Shown: positions 10,658 through 22,335, counted from the first letter of the stretch. The stretch is 64,000 nt of DNA from Rehmannia glutinosa (GCA_016081115.2 CM071924.1:91836616-91900615), one strand, 5' to 3'. A program made the numbers and translations. Notes: generated from the sequence alone by a model not told the origin.

Positions 10658-13297
10658 TGTAATACCCGAGCCTCTCACTACTCACTAGGCTAATATAGTT
10701 CATGCATTACATGATGGTTTTGTGCTATTTGCACAATTTGTTTATTTTATATGGCATGACTAGTTTTATATTTTGGAACTCACTCATAATGTTAGTTGTC
10801 GGATTACTAATTTAAGGAGTAGGAAAATAATAATAATAATAATTTATTTAATTGTTGCATTATTAGATGCGAGTTATTAAGTTACACGTGGTAACAATAA
10901 AAATATAAAGTACCTAGGTTACACGTGGCAAACTTAATCAAGAAAACGCGACATCGACATACTTATCCGGATGAGATATGATATGTTAATATACTAATAT
11001 TACATTAAAATATATACAATATATATATAATTACATTTGTGATAAAGTTAACTAAATATATGTATTTAACATAGTTGTGAGTCTATATATATATATTATA
11101 CATAAATAAGTGTATATATAGAATAGAAGATAACTTGTGTGCTATCTATATATATGTATTTAACAAATAATTATTTGCATGAGAGTTGAATATACTAATA
11201 TGGGGATGAATTGTACATCTGTAGAATATAAATGTAAACTAACACACACACACCACTTATCATTAATATATAATAGGTGTGAATATCAAACACACGTCAT
11301 TAATTCCACCGCCTTAGCCCAAAGTGAGAAATGGATTAGTACATATCTCTTTGATTTCTGGAAAAGCTGCACACACGAAAACAATATACGAAACACACAC
11401 ATGCACATCCGATTGAGCGAAAAAAAAAGAGGGAGAGAGAGAGACTACGGGGACAGGGAACGAAGGCTAACAGAGAAATGAGTTGCGCTATCCAGGGAGT
11501 CGAGTTGAGTATTAGGTGGTGAGTGCCTTCTCAAACTGATTTAGTTCTGGTAATAGTTGACGAGTTAATAGTCAAGGAAGAACATAGAACAAATAATTAA
11601 TGGACAATTAGCACAAGAACATTTCGTAGGTATTTTCATTAGTTATTGAAATGATTTTATAATCTCTCACTAGCTGTAATTGTTAATTAGGAAAACAGAG
11701 TAAAATGCATAAGATAATTATATTTGTAAATCTATTATAATTGTCAGGTCTTAGCATATATTAGAATTTAGTTATATTTTAATTATGTTTGGATCATTTG
11801 TGGTTAAAATAATAATAATAATAATAATGAAAATAATAATAAAAAAAGGTCAGAACGAGGTTAACATAAGGGCATTATATAAAGGTTATTTTATAATAAT
11901 TTTATAATGATCAAATATATTTAAGTGGCAAAATGAGGTAGTGAAAATATTTGATTAAGTTTAACCCATAAGCTTTAAATCTCTATCGTAATGTAGTTAA
12001 CTTTGGAATTTTGGGTTTTATAATATATTGATATAAGGTGTAGTAAACGTGTCAACTGTGCATTAGTATTTGATAGATTGCATCATTACAGATTGTTCAC
12101 GCCTAAAGTTTTGAAGTTACTATTAACGAATCAGTAAGTCGAGCACGACAGGGCAAGGTAAGTAAAAATCCATCTGCAACAGTAATGCATGAACATAGTA
12201 TTGTTGAATTAATTGTGTTATATATGACTGTGGTATCTTGTGGAATATACGTGGATATTATATGTTGCATAATTGGCTTGTATGATGTTGCAATATGGTG
12301 CTTGGTGAGCCATTGAACATGCCATTCAAAGATTTGCATGTGCATGCATATTACAAGAGGATGTTCACATGCACGAAAAATATTTTCGGAAGAAAATAGA
12401 TGTTTGATGACCTTTGCTAGGGCACCGAGGCATGCTTGGACATGCTTATGATATATATTTAGGTATAGCAAGTGGGATACTTCTGGTGAACACAGAGCTA
12501 GATAGGAGATGGGCTCTTGGTGGGTCACGGGAGGATGATCCATTTGTGAGTACCTATGTATGGCATCAAGGGGTGGGATACTTCTTGGCGGACACAAGGG
12601 ACGCAAGTAAGGACCCTTGGTGGGCAGCGGGAGGATGGTCCACACGTAGATCCATACCGATATTATTGGCCATTTTATTATTCTTTGTGTGCGAGCTCTT
12701 TTCCGGTCGTAGTAGTTGGATCGGGGGCCCAAATAAAAGAAAATAATTTTGAATAAAGTATTTTGATTCATGGATTTGACATGCTAGCATTACTCGTTGG
12801 AAAAGCATCATTATTCTTTGGACATGCATGATTTTTACTTGCTGAGCTTTAGCTCATGTAGTTCATGCATTGCAGGTGAGCATAGGAATGCCTGAGCTTT
12901 TGGCTTACTGGGCAGTGCTGGAGTTCCTTCAGGTTTTGAGGATCATGGATGACGCAATTGAGCTATGTTGATGGGTCACTTTCTTTTTGGTCTGTATTAT
13001 ATTTTGGTTTAGGGTTGTATCCTCTTTTGAAAACTCTTATGTAAATATGCACATGTAAATAACTGGGTGATGTGGGTTATGTGTTTGGTCAGATGGATGT
13101 CTGTTGTGTTTAATAACAGGGTTTGTTACCTCTTTGCTTGTGGATATGGGTTGTCATTTTCTTACAAGTAAAGTGATCTTGCTTGTTTGTTGTTAAGATG
13201 TCACAGGAGAAAAAAATGTACAGGTATATAGGGTTTACGTTGTCAAATTTCACTGTTCATATTGTTTAAAAATGTAGTAGTAGGGGTGGGCGTCACA
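10658..13297 (+). mobile_element. Solo LTR of a Tekay/Del-like gypsy element
   Basis: The 2.6 kb segment begins TGTAATACCCGAGCC and ends GGGTGGGCGTCACA, termini typical of Tekay/Del LTRs. It splits copia A exactly between gag and protease. The flanks share GAAC (GGAAC left, GAACC right), compatible with a 5-bp target duplication with one change. It has no gag/pol, so it is a solo LTR. Inside are AATAAT microsatellites (10826-10842, 11810-11830), a GA-rich patch (11430-11450) and a two-copy repeat of about 115 bp (12470-12650). The 222-residue minus-strand open frame at 12103-12771 has no recognisable domain. Confidence 0.7.
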
Positions 13298-14126
13298 GAA
13301 CCGACTTGTCCTCCGACATTGGCTTATTGGTTGCCACCTTGATTGCCCTTCTTCGGGTGTCGGCAATCCTTCACCATGTGGTTCGGTTTGCCGGTTGTAG
13401 CAATTACCCTTGAACTTTTGGCTTTTCCTTTTTCCTTTCCTGAGTGCTTGCTTTTCTTGCTAGTGCTCAATTCTCGCAAGATTAGCCTTAGCCTCCATTC
13501 TAGACTTGCTTTGGATTTCACATCTCGATTTTGGTTGTCTTCTTCTATACGGCCGAACAATCGATCCTCAAGCCCCATCTCTTTGCGCTTGTGCTTGAGG
13601 TAATTTTGAAGTCCTTCCACAATGGCGGCAACTTTTTGATTATTGCAGCCACTTGGAAGGATTCATTCAAAATCATCCCTTTAGACACTAAGTCGTGAAG
13701 GATGATTTGAATCTCCTGAACTTGGCTGATCACCGTCTTGGTGTCAACCATCTTGTACTCCAGGAATTTGCCGACAACAAATTTATTTGTGCTGGCATCT
13801 TCCGTCTTGTATTTCTTCTCCAAGGACTCACACAGTTCCTTGGACGTCTTGAACGTGCTATAGACGTTGTAGAGAGTGTCTTCTAGCCCGTTCAACTTCG
13901 TCATCTCCAACGGCAGTAGGGGGTCATCTTTCAGAAAACGAGCCAACCCCAAGGTGGTGAGGTAGAATAACATCTTCTTGCCAACGTTTGAAGTCGGCAC
14001 CGGAGAACTTGGGCGGATTTTCGCCGTGAGCGGGAGCGGTAGCCATAGGTGTGAAAGATATCGAATCGATGACATCGTCTTCAACGAAACATAATTTTTC
14101 GTCTTGCGATTGTAGGGCAAATTTTA
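13298..14126 (-). pseudogene. Copia A gag remnant
   Basis: The likely start is the Met at about 14045 (MATAPAHGENPPKFSGADF). The core at 13545-14120 has the UBN2 signature NVYSTFKTSKELCESLEKKY followed by KFLEYKMVDTKTVISQVQEI and PPLWKDFK. After a frameshift near 13600 the reading continues MGLEDRLFGRIEEDN and a basic region, then a zinc knuckle that has lost its first two cysteines (TGKPNHMVKDCRH). An Asn replaces the usual Gly before His. The product would be non-functional. Confidence 0.85.
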
Positions 14127-15306
14127 TGGTGGAAGGTTTCGTTTGGAAGAAAAATGGCAAGGATATAGTGTATAGGCTTAAGTCGAGGCCTCGATTTAGA
14201 ATCGACCGTCTCCGCAAGACGAAAACGCCCGTATACCGAGTGCTTACTGATTCCGGCGCCGCCTTTAATATACAATGACTTTATTCAGTTCGTAGCAAAG
14301 ATAGCAAAATCGAACAACAAATAACAACAAATTGTTCTTAACTTTTAAGCTTTTGAAGATAGGATATCAATATGCTCAAATGCGGATATGACATGTTTTA
14401 ATCTTAAGATTTCGTGCCTCAATTCATCCGTAGGGGCTTAAAAAAATAGGCAATGAAGTGCCCGACGGAAAATCGCGTCTGCAGGCTCGAAAAGGCACAT
14501 TTTTCGAACAGACGCACGCACTGCGCAGGAGCACGACCAGGACGACGGGCGTGCTCCGTCCGTCTTGTAGCGGAAAGGTTCGACACCAAAGACCCAGACC
14601 GCACGCACGTGCTCGGCCGTCTGCAGCGGCTCGAACTTCGACAAGTAGCACGACACGACACCACCGCACGGGGCTGTGCTCCTGCCCGTCTTGTGGGCCG
14701 ATCCTCCTCCTAGGTTGAACTTTATTAATTAATTACAAAAATTAATTAGAACTATTTAATTAATTACAAAAATTAATTAAACATTTAATTTTAAAGGTTT
14801 TTGGTCCAAAAAGAATAAGGGCCTTGAAGCCCAAGCCCAAGCCAAGCTCGAGGCCACGACCCATGACCCACGACCGGGTTCGGCCGAGCCGAGCCGAGTC
14901 GGCCAGCGGCGGGCGGCGGCGCGCGTGTGCTTTGAACCAAACCCACAAGCATGTAGGTCCTTACCCCCTTTAAAAACTTGAGTGCCCCAAGGGCCCAAAC
15001 CCATATGTGCAACTTGAGATATTTTAAGTGTGCAACTTTGCCTCCTTTTTCCTATGTGGGATGGAGCATCTCTCCTCCCCTTATTTTCCATTTTCCATGC
15101 CATTTATTTGTATTAAGTGGCTAACTTCTAGCATTAATTTCTCATTCACCCGGAATCGGTTTTGAGAAATTCCAAATGCTATTCTCATCTAATCTCTTAG
15201 TAGAATTTTTACAAATAATTTAATTCTATTTATCACAAATGGAAACCACTTAATTATTTGGTCAAAATCGGGTCAACACCCATTTCTCAAGACCAAATTT
15301 CCAACA
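14127..15306 (-). mobile_element. 5' LTR of copia element A
   Basis: Direct repeat of 5956-7067. On the minus strand it begins TGTTGGAAATTTGG (15306) and ends at CCACCA. A GC-rich core at 14490-14700 and 14820-14930 stands out from the AT-rich surroundings. No canonical initiator-Met primer site is visible next to its inner end, and no clean 5-bp target duplication is seen (GTTTA left, TTATC right). Confidence 0.85.
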
Positions 15307-16013
15307 TTATCATCACTATACATTCGGCGCCACTTTTGGCGTTGGCGGGGAAATAATAGTTGTCACTAATACTAATAAAACATTGACAATATCTAAATTC
15401 TTCACTAATTGTTAGAAGTATTTAGAATCAATGACAATTTTTTTCGTCGTCACAAAATTTTGTCATGAATATTTTGTGTCAATTTTCATGTCGGAGAAAA
15501 AATTGTCACAATTTTGTCACCGAATATTTTGTGGCTAAAGAATTAAGTTTAGTGACAATAATTGTATGTGACTATAATATGGAATTTTAGCGATGACTTT
15601 TATTCATGGCTAAAGTCGTAGGTTTTAGTGACAACAATTGAATGTGACTATTTTATCGAGTTTTGGTGATAACTTTTTCTGTGACTAAAGAATCGAGTTT
15701 TAGTGACAAATATGTGTGTGACTAAGACATTGAGTTCTAGTTACAAAAATCATATGTGACTAAAGAAACAAGTTGTAGTGATAAGAAAAAAGTTGTGACT
15801 AAAGCATGGATTTATAGTGACAACAAATTGTTGTGACTAAAAACCTATAGTATAGTAACAATTACGATAATTGTCACTCAAACTTTTAGTGACACTACTT
15901 GTAGTGACAACTAGTGACAATGTCTGATTTTGTCACTAACTAATAACAGTGACGATATTATTATATACAGTGACAACAAAAAATGTCACTTAAAACACAT
16001 TTTTTTTGTAGTG
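15307..16013. repeat. CACTA subterminal repeat array
   Basis: The segment consists of many short motifs of the form TAGTGACAA, TGTGACTAAAG and TTGTCACT in both orientations, roughly every 35-45 bp. Subterminal repeats of this kind bind transposase in CACTA elements. A shorter set is at 5799-5955. No gene is present. Confidence 0.75.
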
Positions 16014-16840
16014 CTTAAAAGTGCCCCAGGGCACAGTGACGGATCCAGAAACTTTTTAAAACGGAGGCAGAAAATAAGTATAATTATAAAGTAGATGCTA
16101 CAAAAAATACCCATATTTTTTGGGAAAAAAGATTCTTCTTTATGCCGATTGGAGATTGGTTTGTGTTTTGTTTTACTTTTGTATGCCTAGAATTAAGTTT
16201 TTGGACATTTATACATTTTACCTATTTATATGTTACTTTTTCTCTCTACGTTGTTTCTTGATTATTCTATGTTGTTTTTGTGTTGTTTCTATTGTTTTTG
16301 TTTCTATGTTGTTTAAGTATTGTTCCGATGTTTCAATGTATTGGATTAAAAACTGGATTGTGTTGTTTCTATTTTGGTTTTTGTATTGTTTCTATATTGT
16401 TTAAATTTATTTTGTTTCAATATGTGTTATTTCAAGTTGTACTTCTTAGTTGTTTCTGGGGTTTAGAGTATAAGATTAATTTTTAATTGTGACATAAATT
16501 TTATTTCAGTGAAATTTTATTAGCAGAAACATGTTCGAAATAACTTCATAAAAAAGCCACAGAAAAACAAGCGAGCGTAAAAACGTATTTTACAATAATG
16601 TAAGGTAATTTTGTTATTTTCCGTATAAACTATATCAAAAGTAAAATAAGCACATTTATAAACTGCATCAAAAAAGTTAAGCGGTCACTTTTTATTTTTT
16701 TCTAATCTAATTAATAGTTATGCCAAAAAAAACCTAATTAATAGTTTTGAAAACAAATATCAAATAATAAAAGAAAAAATAGAAAAATATTAAGGTGGGC
16801 ACGTGCCCTCGTATCGGGGCTATGCGCCCTGTTTCTATCT
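16014..16840. other. Decayed repeat, no gene
   Basis: After the CTTAAAAGTG that resumes module 1, the sequence starts CAGTGACGGATCCAGAAAC, a phrase found at ends of plant hAT-like elements and related to 31540 and 50365. It is followed by T-rich low-complexity sequence (16120-16490) and an AT-rich stretch. The right part has GGCACGTGCCC palindromes (16797-16808). The hydrophobic open frame at 16120-16404 looks like a by-product of TTG/TTT-rich sequence. Confidence 0.4.
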
Positions 16841-17055
16841 TTGGGGTATAGCTCAACCGGTAAATGACCCGAGTGACATGTTGTTCCGCTTTTGGCACCA
16901 CGGTGTGGAGGTTCGAATCCTCGATAATGGATGGAGGAGGATTTATTGTGTGGTGACTCGATGCCGTCGGGATTCAGACCGACTTGTTGAGACATATCTT
17001 GCGATTTACCTCCTCCATAAAGCTTTAGGACAAGCAAGAAGATTTCGACCCATGG
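16841..17055 (+). mobile_element. tRNA-derived SINE candidate
   Basis: TAGCTCAACCGG (16849-16860) matches a pol III A box and GGTTCGAATCC (16910-16920) matches the B box exactly. The spacing of about 61 bp and the lack of a cloverleaf argue against a functional tRNA and for a SINE head. The body (about 16930-17055) is non-tRNA sequence with a pyrimidine-rich CCTCCTCCATAAAG. The interval is absent from modules 3 and 4 at the equivalent place. The 3' end is uncertain because no poly(A) is left. Confidence 0.65.
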
Positions 17056-17977
17056 ATGAGGTTCATCCTTTTAGTATTGCCTTCACCGTTGGTGTTTAGG
17101 GTTTAGAAGACGTGGCTTTCTTAGGTCAACGCGTTGCACGCTTCATGTGGTGTTAAACGCGTGTAGGCTTTTTCTAGTTGAGTTCGCAATAGGCGGTCAA
17201 AGTAAATCTTCGCTTGCCAACTGCCAACCTTTTTAATATGAGTATGTGTATGTCTTACATTCAAGATTATGCATCATTATACACGAAATATTCTTTTTTG
17301 GCTTTATCTTTATTTCACTGGATTATGATATATTTACTCAATTAGTTAGAAACATGGTTGATATTTTGACATCTTTACACATACCACGAGTCACGCCTTT
17401 TCAATCTTGGTATGCTTTGTTTAAATCTAAAAAAATTAAATACATAGTACTGTTAAAATTTAATGTTTCAATTGATTATTAACTTTATTATATAGGTCAA
17501 ATATATAAAATTGATAAATGTATATTTAAAAACACATATACACGTGAGTAGGGATGACAATTTTGACCCACACCGCCATATTTGGGTTGGCTTGTCTTGT
17601 GACCCGTAGCGGGCGTGTATGGGTATTACTTCCATCCCACCTAATATTTTTATTTTTAAAATACATTTAATTTAATTTTACAAATATAATATATAGTATA
17701 ATGTAATTCTTGAATATTAATATTAGTTTTTATAATAAAATACATTAATAAAACAAAAGATAACGTAATAAAATAAAGTGAAGTAGACGCCTCGAATCAG
17801 AATCAAAGACATTTCATAGAGTACATTAACATTATTGAGTATCTCTTAGAATAAATACCTACAAGCTTATTTAATTGCTAAAGCATTATTAAATTTATAA
17901 CAACATGTCCAATAACACCACCGCTACTTTATTTGTCGTGGGTAAACATATTTTATTTCTTCATGAAATTAATAATT

Positions 17978-18180
17978 TTAACCAATAGTAGGAACACGAA
18001 TCACTACATCATAGTCGTGACCCAAACCTGCATACGGTCACACCTAAAGTCTCCTGGTCATAGGAGTTCCATCTTTCGAACAATCGCATTCACATTCCGA
18101 TTCTCCCGCTCTATCACCTCCTCCGCCTCCTCTCCATATTTGCCCACCAACTAGGGCCACGAATTCTTCCTTATACCAAA

Positions 18181-18215
<35 letters not shown>

Positions 18216-18647
18216 AATATGTATTAAAAACACATGCAATCGATCAAAATAACAATTACTACAAGAAATTTCAATTAATGATTTAAATAATTTGTTACTA
18301 AATTTAATTTATAGTTACCTACAAAATAAAAATATTGTTTTCCCAAAGTATATCGACATATCACCAATAATTTTCAAATTCACTAGAAATACGATATGTA
18401 TTTACCAACAATTTTAAATTGTATAGGTAAATACTTACGTACAACGAAGTTAAACACTAATTACCTATATATTTTTCTGTAAGTAAACTGATTTTTAGTT
18501 TTAGTAAATGCATTTCAACTTACATTAACTACAAAAATAATAACATAATTATAAAACATATAAACAATACATATAAAACACCATAGTTAAGGAAAGCCGT
18601 GACAAAATTAAAGAAGAAAAATGATTCTTGCCTGGACAATCTGCCAT
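17978..18647 (-). pseudogene. Potato type I protease inhibitor, copy 1 (broken)
   Basis: Exon 1 (18632-18647) encodes MADCP plus the first base of Gly, identical to the intact copy at 48742-48757, followed by the same GC-type donor. Exon 2 (17978 to about 18169) still shows NSWP, LVG, VIEREN and NVNAIV, but CCC TAG at 18151-18156 stops translation where the family has Pro-Glu. The acceptor context has changed to ATAAG with loss of phase, and a 1-bp deletion before the reactive loop (about 18075-18085) shifts the frame. A TATA-like element lies upstream near 18725-18735. Ancestrally a small cytosolic serine protease inhibitor. Confidence 0.85.
18186..18212. repeat. (TA)n microsatellite
   Basis: A run of about 13 TA dinucleotides in the intron of PI-I copy 1. 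A similar run at 21861-21888 lies in module 2. Confidence 0.9.
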
Positions 18648-19617
18648 ATCTACTTCTGGTCTTGCTAATTAAGTTATAACCAATGAACAATTTATGAGGA
18701 TATATTGTTATAAACGATGAATGCACATATATATAGAGTGAGGGACACATATACCGGCCGATTTTCTTGAGTGCTAACGTGTATATCACACTGTATTATC
18801 TAATTGGGTTTGCTTGTCAACAGTCATATTTGACATTATTATATACCTTATTCTTCAAGAAGGGACCGACCCAAAACTTTGAGATATGTACACAAAAACG
18901 TTGATACTAAATTAATGAATTATCTTACTATGGATTTGAATTTTGGTAGGTCTAACTCTATCCCCTAATCAGTAATATGACAATTTATTTATTTGATTAT
19001 TTTTGGCTTGTGGGGAATCAGATTTCTGATTTCTTGACAGTAGCTGCAGTTAAGAAACAAAACTAGGTGATTGATATTTGGTGGGGGTAAAATTGTAATT
19101 TTCCTTTTAATATTCTGACATTTTTATAATTTTGTTTTCAAATAATTATTTAGCTCATAGAAAACATTATTGTGACAGGTCTTTAGAAAAGATCTATGAC
19201 CCAACTCATAACATCAAACGATGAGACTGAACTCACATTACCATAATTTAGAGGCACAATTCATTATATTAGACAATTAAAACCCAAATCATTTATACTA
19301 AGTTCATGCGCCCACAATCTTAGATATGAATAGTCACTCCCTATACATTATTAACTTAAGCATCCGATGGGCTTACGGGGCCCTGAAGGCCCTTCTAACA
19401 TTATTTGTGTTTTGAAGGATGGTTCCCAATCTGTTGATTATACTTTAGACCAAAATTAGATACCTTAGCTCGACGACATAAACTCATGTCGACGATCTAA
19501 CCAAACCCAAAATCCATTATACGAGTCTCAAAACCGACCAAAGTGGCATTCTTGTAATTATATTATCAATGACCTTAATTTTTGTAATATCGGGGGACGG
19601 TATTAGCAAAGTCCCCT

Positions 19618-19930
19618 CGAAAAGTATCGAAGAATCCATCCGAAAAGTATTAGTATAGAGCTTACTCGAAAGTATTAGTTTTGTAAATATCGATGCTGAT
19701 ATAATATCACGAGAATCTTTGAAAAGTATTAGATTTTTATCTAAAAAGTATTAGTACATATTTCACTTGAAAATATTTAATAATCACTCAAAAAGTAGTA
19801 ATTTTTTCACAAAACTATTAGTCGTCCCCAGTAAAACATATTAATAATTCTCCTGAAACATATTAGTTTTCCCCCAAAGATTTTAGTAATTCCCGAAAAA
19901 TATTAGGTTTCCTAATAAAAGTATTAGTAG
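19618..19930. repeat. Degenerate AAAGTATTAG array, module 1
   Basis: About a dozen irregularly spaced variants of GAAAAGTATTAGT, many separated by TCCCC-like spacers, recur every 20-40 bp. The same array occurs at 30280-30610 and 49975-50340, always distal to the PI-I promoter. No coding frame. Confidence 0.75.
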
Positions 19931-20044
19931 TAGGGGTGCAAACGAGTTGAGTCGAGTAGGCATAGAATTGTTCAAGCTTGTTTGAATTTTAATCGAGCTT
20001 CAAAATTGTTCATTTCGACTCGACTCAACTCGTTTACACCCCTA
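19931..20044. mobile_element. Compact hairpin MITE at module 1/2 junction
   Basis: The left end TAGGGGTGCAAACGAGT and the right end CTCGTTTACACCCCTA are inverted copies, followed inward by more complementary GAGTCGAG/CTCGACTC sequence. The whole 114 bp could fold into one hairpin. No clear 8-bp target duplication is visible. A related end occurs at about 5125-5140. Confidence 0.75.
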
Positions 20045-20706
20045 GACTCAAAAAAAAAAAGAAAAAAAAAGAACATATGCTAAAATCATTATCTTGTTTA
20101 GGCGAGGAAAGTAGAAAGTAAAACCTCGATAGCACATAAGATTTTTTTGTATTTTAAGCGGAAAATGAAATCTATTTTTATTTTAACCATAACATAGAAG
20201 TTATGTACTTTCCTCCGTCCTAATTATATAATCCAGTTAGACTTTTCACACAAATTAAGGAAAAGTATTGGAAATTACAAATATACAAAACAATTACGTG
20301 ATTTGCCCTTATTTAATGAATATTGGAAATTAAAGAATGCATATTAAATAGGGTTATAATAGTAAAAAAATGGAAAAATTACTATTTAATATGGAAACTG
20401 GACTATATATTTGGGACATCCCAAAAAGGAATAGTGGTATATAATGGGACGGAGTGAGTAGTAAAATAGCCTCTATAATGTTCAAATTTGATCCCACTTG
20501 CTTTTTTAGGACACCTCTTGTGGTTAGATCGATGTGTGTCCTAACTTTATCTCTACTTGTTTAGTAATGACACAAAGTATTAAAAAATTGCACAAAATTT
20601 AAAATAATACAAATAAGTGATCATCGACAGTTAAAAATGCGTCATGGTTACAAATGTTGGTCAGGAATAAAACTTTTGTATGGTTCGCTTAATAAAATGA
20701 TCTGAT

Positions 20707-21045
20707 TAGGGAGTGTTTGCAAACACTTAAAATAAGTGCTTTTTGCTTTTTTGCTTAAAAAAGAGTTTTTAGTGTTTGCAAGTAACAACTCGCTTTTGAT
20801 TCTACTTCATTTAATCGAGAATCTAAAAGCAAGGAGAGAGGTGCTTTAGATTCTCGTCCGCTTCAAGTTTGAATTTTACAAATAAATAAGCACTTCTACT
20901 ACTTTTTTATCAAACACTCCCAAACTTCTCATTCTCAACTTTTGATTTATTTTCAAACACTACCAACTTCGATTCTCAACTACTTTTACTTTTGCTATAA
21001 TAAATCACTTCTTCTAAAAGTAGAAGTTTTTGCAAACACTCCCTA
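20707..21045. mobile_element. MITE with TAGGGAGTGTTTGCAAA inverted repeats
   Basis: The first 17 bases TAGGGAGTGTTTGCAAA are mirrored by TTTGCAAACACTCCCTA at the right end; the interior is rich in AAGCACTT and TTCTACTT. The flanks correspond to an uninterrupted TCTGATCGGAAC in modules 1 and 4. No transposase. Confidence 0.8.
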
Positions 21046-21238
21046 GAATGAAATGAGCAACTTTCTATATGGTTCAAGTACTCAAATGCATGGTTGATCT
21101 CCACGAACTCGATTTTTTTCGATTGACACGAATTCGTTAGGACTTATTAGGGAAAATGAAGTGGTTCGATAAAATCGATTGTGTAGCTTTTAAAATGTTA
21201 GTAATGACAATTTTGTAATTAAAATAATCAAAATTAAA

Positions 21239-21447
21239 GGAGGTTGTTGAAATAAGATCTTATTTTGAAAATAAGTTAGGGTTCCCCTACTTTTTAAAAA
21301 AGCGATTTTATAAGCGCCTAACATCTTATCTTGGGAGCTTATAAGATCTTTTCTAAAAAAATACCAAATAAATTTAATCAGCTTTATAAGCTCTCAAACA
21401 TCTTATAAGATGTTTTTAAGAAACTTATAAGTTCACCCAAACACCCT
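21239..21447. mobile_element. MITE with CTTATAAGAT palindromes
   Basis: The right end reads AAACACCCTC, a common plant MITE terminus (complement GAGGGTGTTT). The left end GGAGGTTGTTGAA is an imperfect inverted copy. The interior has several TTATAAGATCTT and ATCTTATAAGAT palindromes. The element is absent at the equivalent point of modules 1, 3 and 4. Confidence 0.65.
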
Positions 21448-21861
21448 CTTCATGTGGTGTTAAACGCGTATAGGCTTTCTAGTTGAGTTCGTAATAGGGT
21501 CAAAGTATAAAGGATGTGAATCTTCGCTTGCCAACTGCCAATCTTTTCAATATGAGTATGTGTATGTCTTACATTCAAGATTATATATGCATGATTATAC
21601 ACGAAAGATTTTTTTTGGCTTTATCTTTATTTAACTGAATTATTATATGTTTATTACTCAATTAGTTTGAAACATGGTTGATATTTTGGCATCTTTACAC
21701 ATACCACGAGTCACGCCTTTTCAATCTTGGTATCCTTTGTTTAAATCTTTAAAAAAAAATTAAACACATAGTACTGTTAAAATTTAATGTTTCATTTTAT
21801 TATATATATAGGCTAAATATATAAAATTGATAAATGTATTTTTAAAAACATTCATACATTG

Positions 21862-21892
<31 letters not shown>

Positions 21893-22335
21893 TATGTGAG
21901 TAGGGATGACAAATTTGGCCCACGACGCCATATTTGGGTCAGTTTGTCATGTGACCCGTGGCGAGACGGGTATGGTATCACTTTAGCCCGGCTAATATTT
22001 TTATTTTTTAAAATATATTTAATTTAAAATTTATAAATATAATATATATTATAATATAATTCTTGAATATTTAATATTAGTATTATAAATAAAATACATT
22101 AATGAAACAAAAAGGTAACGTAATAAAATAAAGTGAAATAGATGTCTGAACTGTAAATCAAAGACATTTTATGGAGCACATGTACATTACTGAGAGTATC
22201 TCTTTGAATAGATACATACAAGCTTATTTAATTGCTCGAAAGCATTATGAAATTTATTACAACATGTCTAATAACACCACCACTACTTTATTCGTCGTGG
22301 TTAACATATTTTATTTCTTCTTGAAATAAATAATT

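Larger units (their letters stand above)
5799..16013. mobile_element. CACTA element shell (non-autonomous), 3-bp target duplication CTT
   Basis: The left end is CACTACAAGAAAAAGC (5799) and the right end is TTTTTTTTGTAGTG (to 16013), inverted copies of a CACTACAA terminus. CTT flanks both sides (5796-5798 and 16014-16016), and the flanks rejoin to match the uninterrupted sequence near 52413. Without the copia element nested at 5956-15306, the shell is about 860 bp, made mostly of subterminal GTGAC repeats. No transposase is present, so it was mobilised in trans. Confidence 0.85.
17070..19930. repeat. Module 1, right part (PI-I copy 1 segment)
   Basis: Homologous segments are 21448-23758 plus 29791-30661 (module 2) and 46260-50345 (module 3), with the same order: TTAAACGCGT..GTAGGCTTT block, TAGGGATGACAAT block, PI-I exon 2, intron, exon 1, promoter, CATCCGA block, and AAAGTATTAG array. 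Beyond the PI-I pseudogene I see no coding region. Confidence 0.8.

Noticed and set aside
12103..12771. 222-residue open frame on the minus strand
   Set aside because: It lies inside a Tekay-like solo LTR, shows no domain, no compositional bias of a protein, and crosses a tandem repeat. Treated as chance.
5956..15306. Clean 5-bp target duplication of copia A
   Set aside because: The flanking pentamers GTTTA and TTATC do not match; a shift by one or two bases gives only partial agreement, so I did not claim one.
16120..16404. Hydrophobic open frame that looks like a membrane protein
   Set aside because: The sequence is TTG/TTT/TAT low complexity, which encodes Phe/Leu/Cys in any frame. It sits in a decayed repeat and has no gene context.
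16841..16925. Functional tRNA gene
   Set aside because: A and B boxes are present but their spacing is long, the acceptor arms do not pair and there is no CCA-proximal terminator. A SINE head explains it better.
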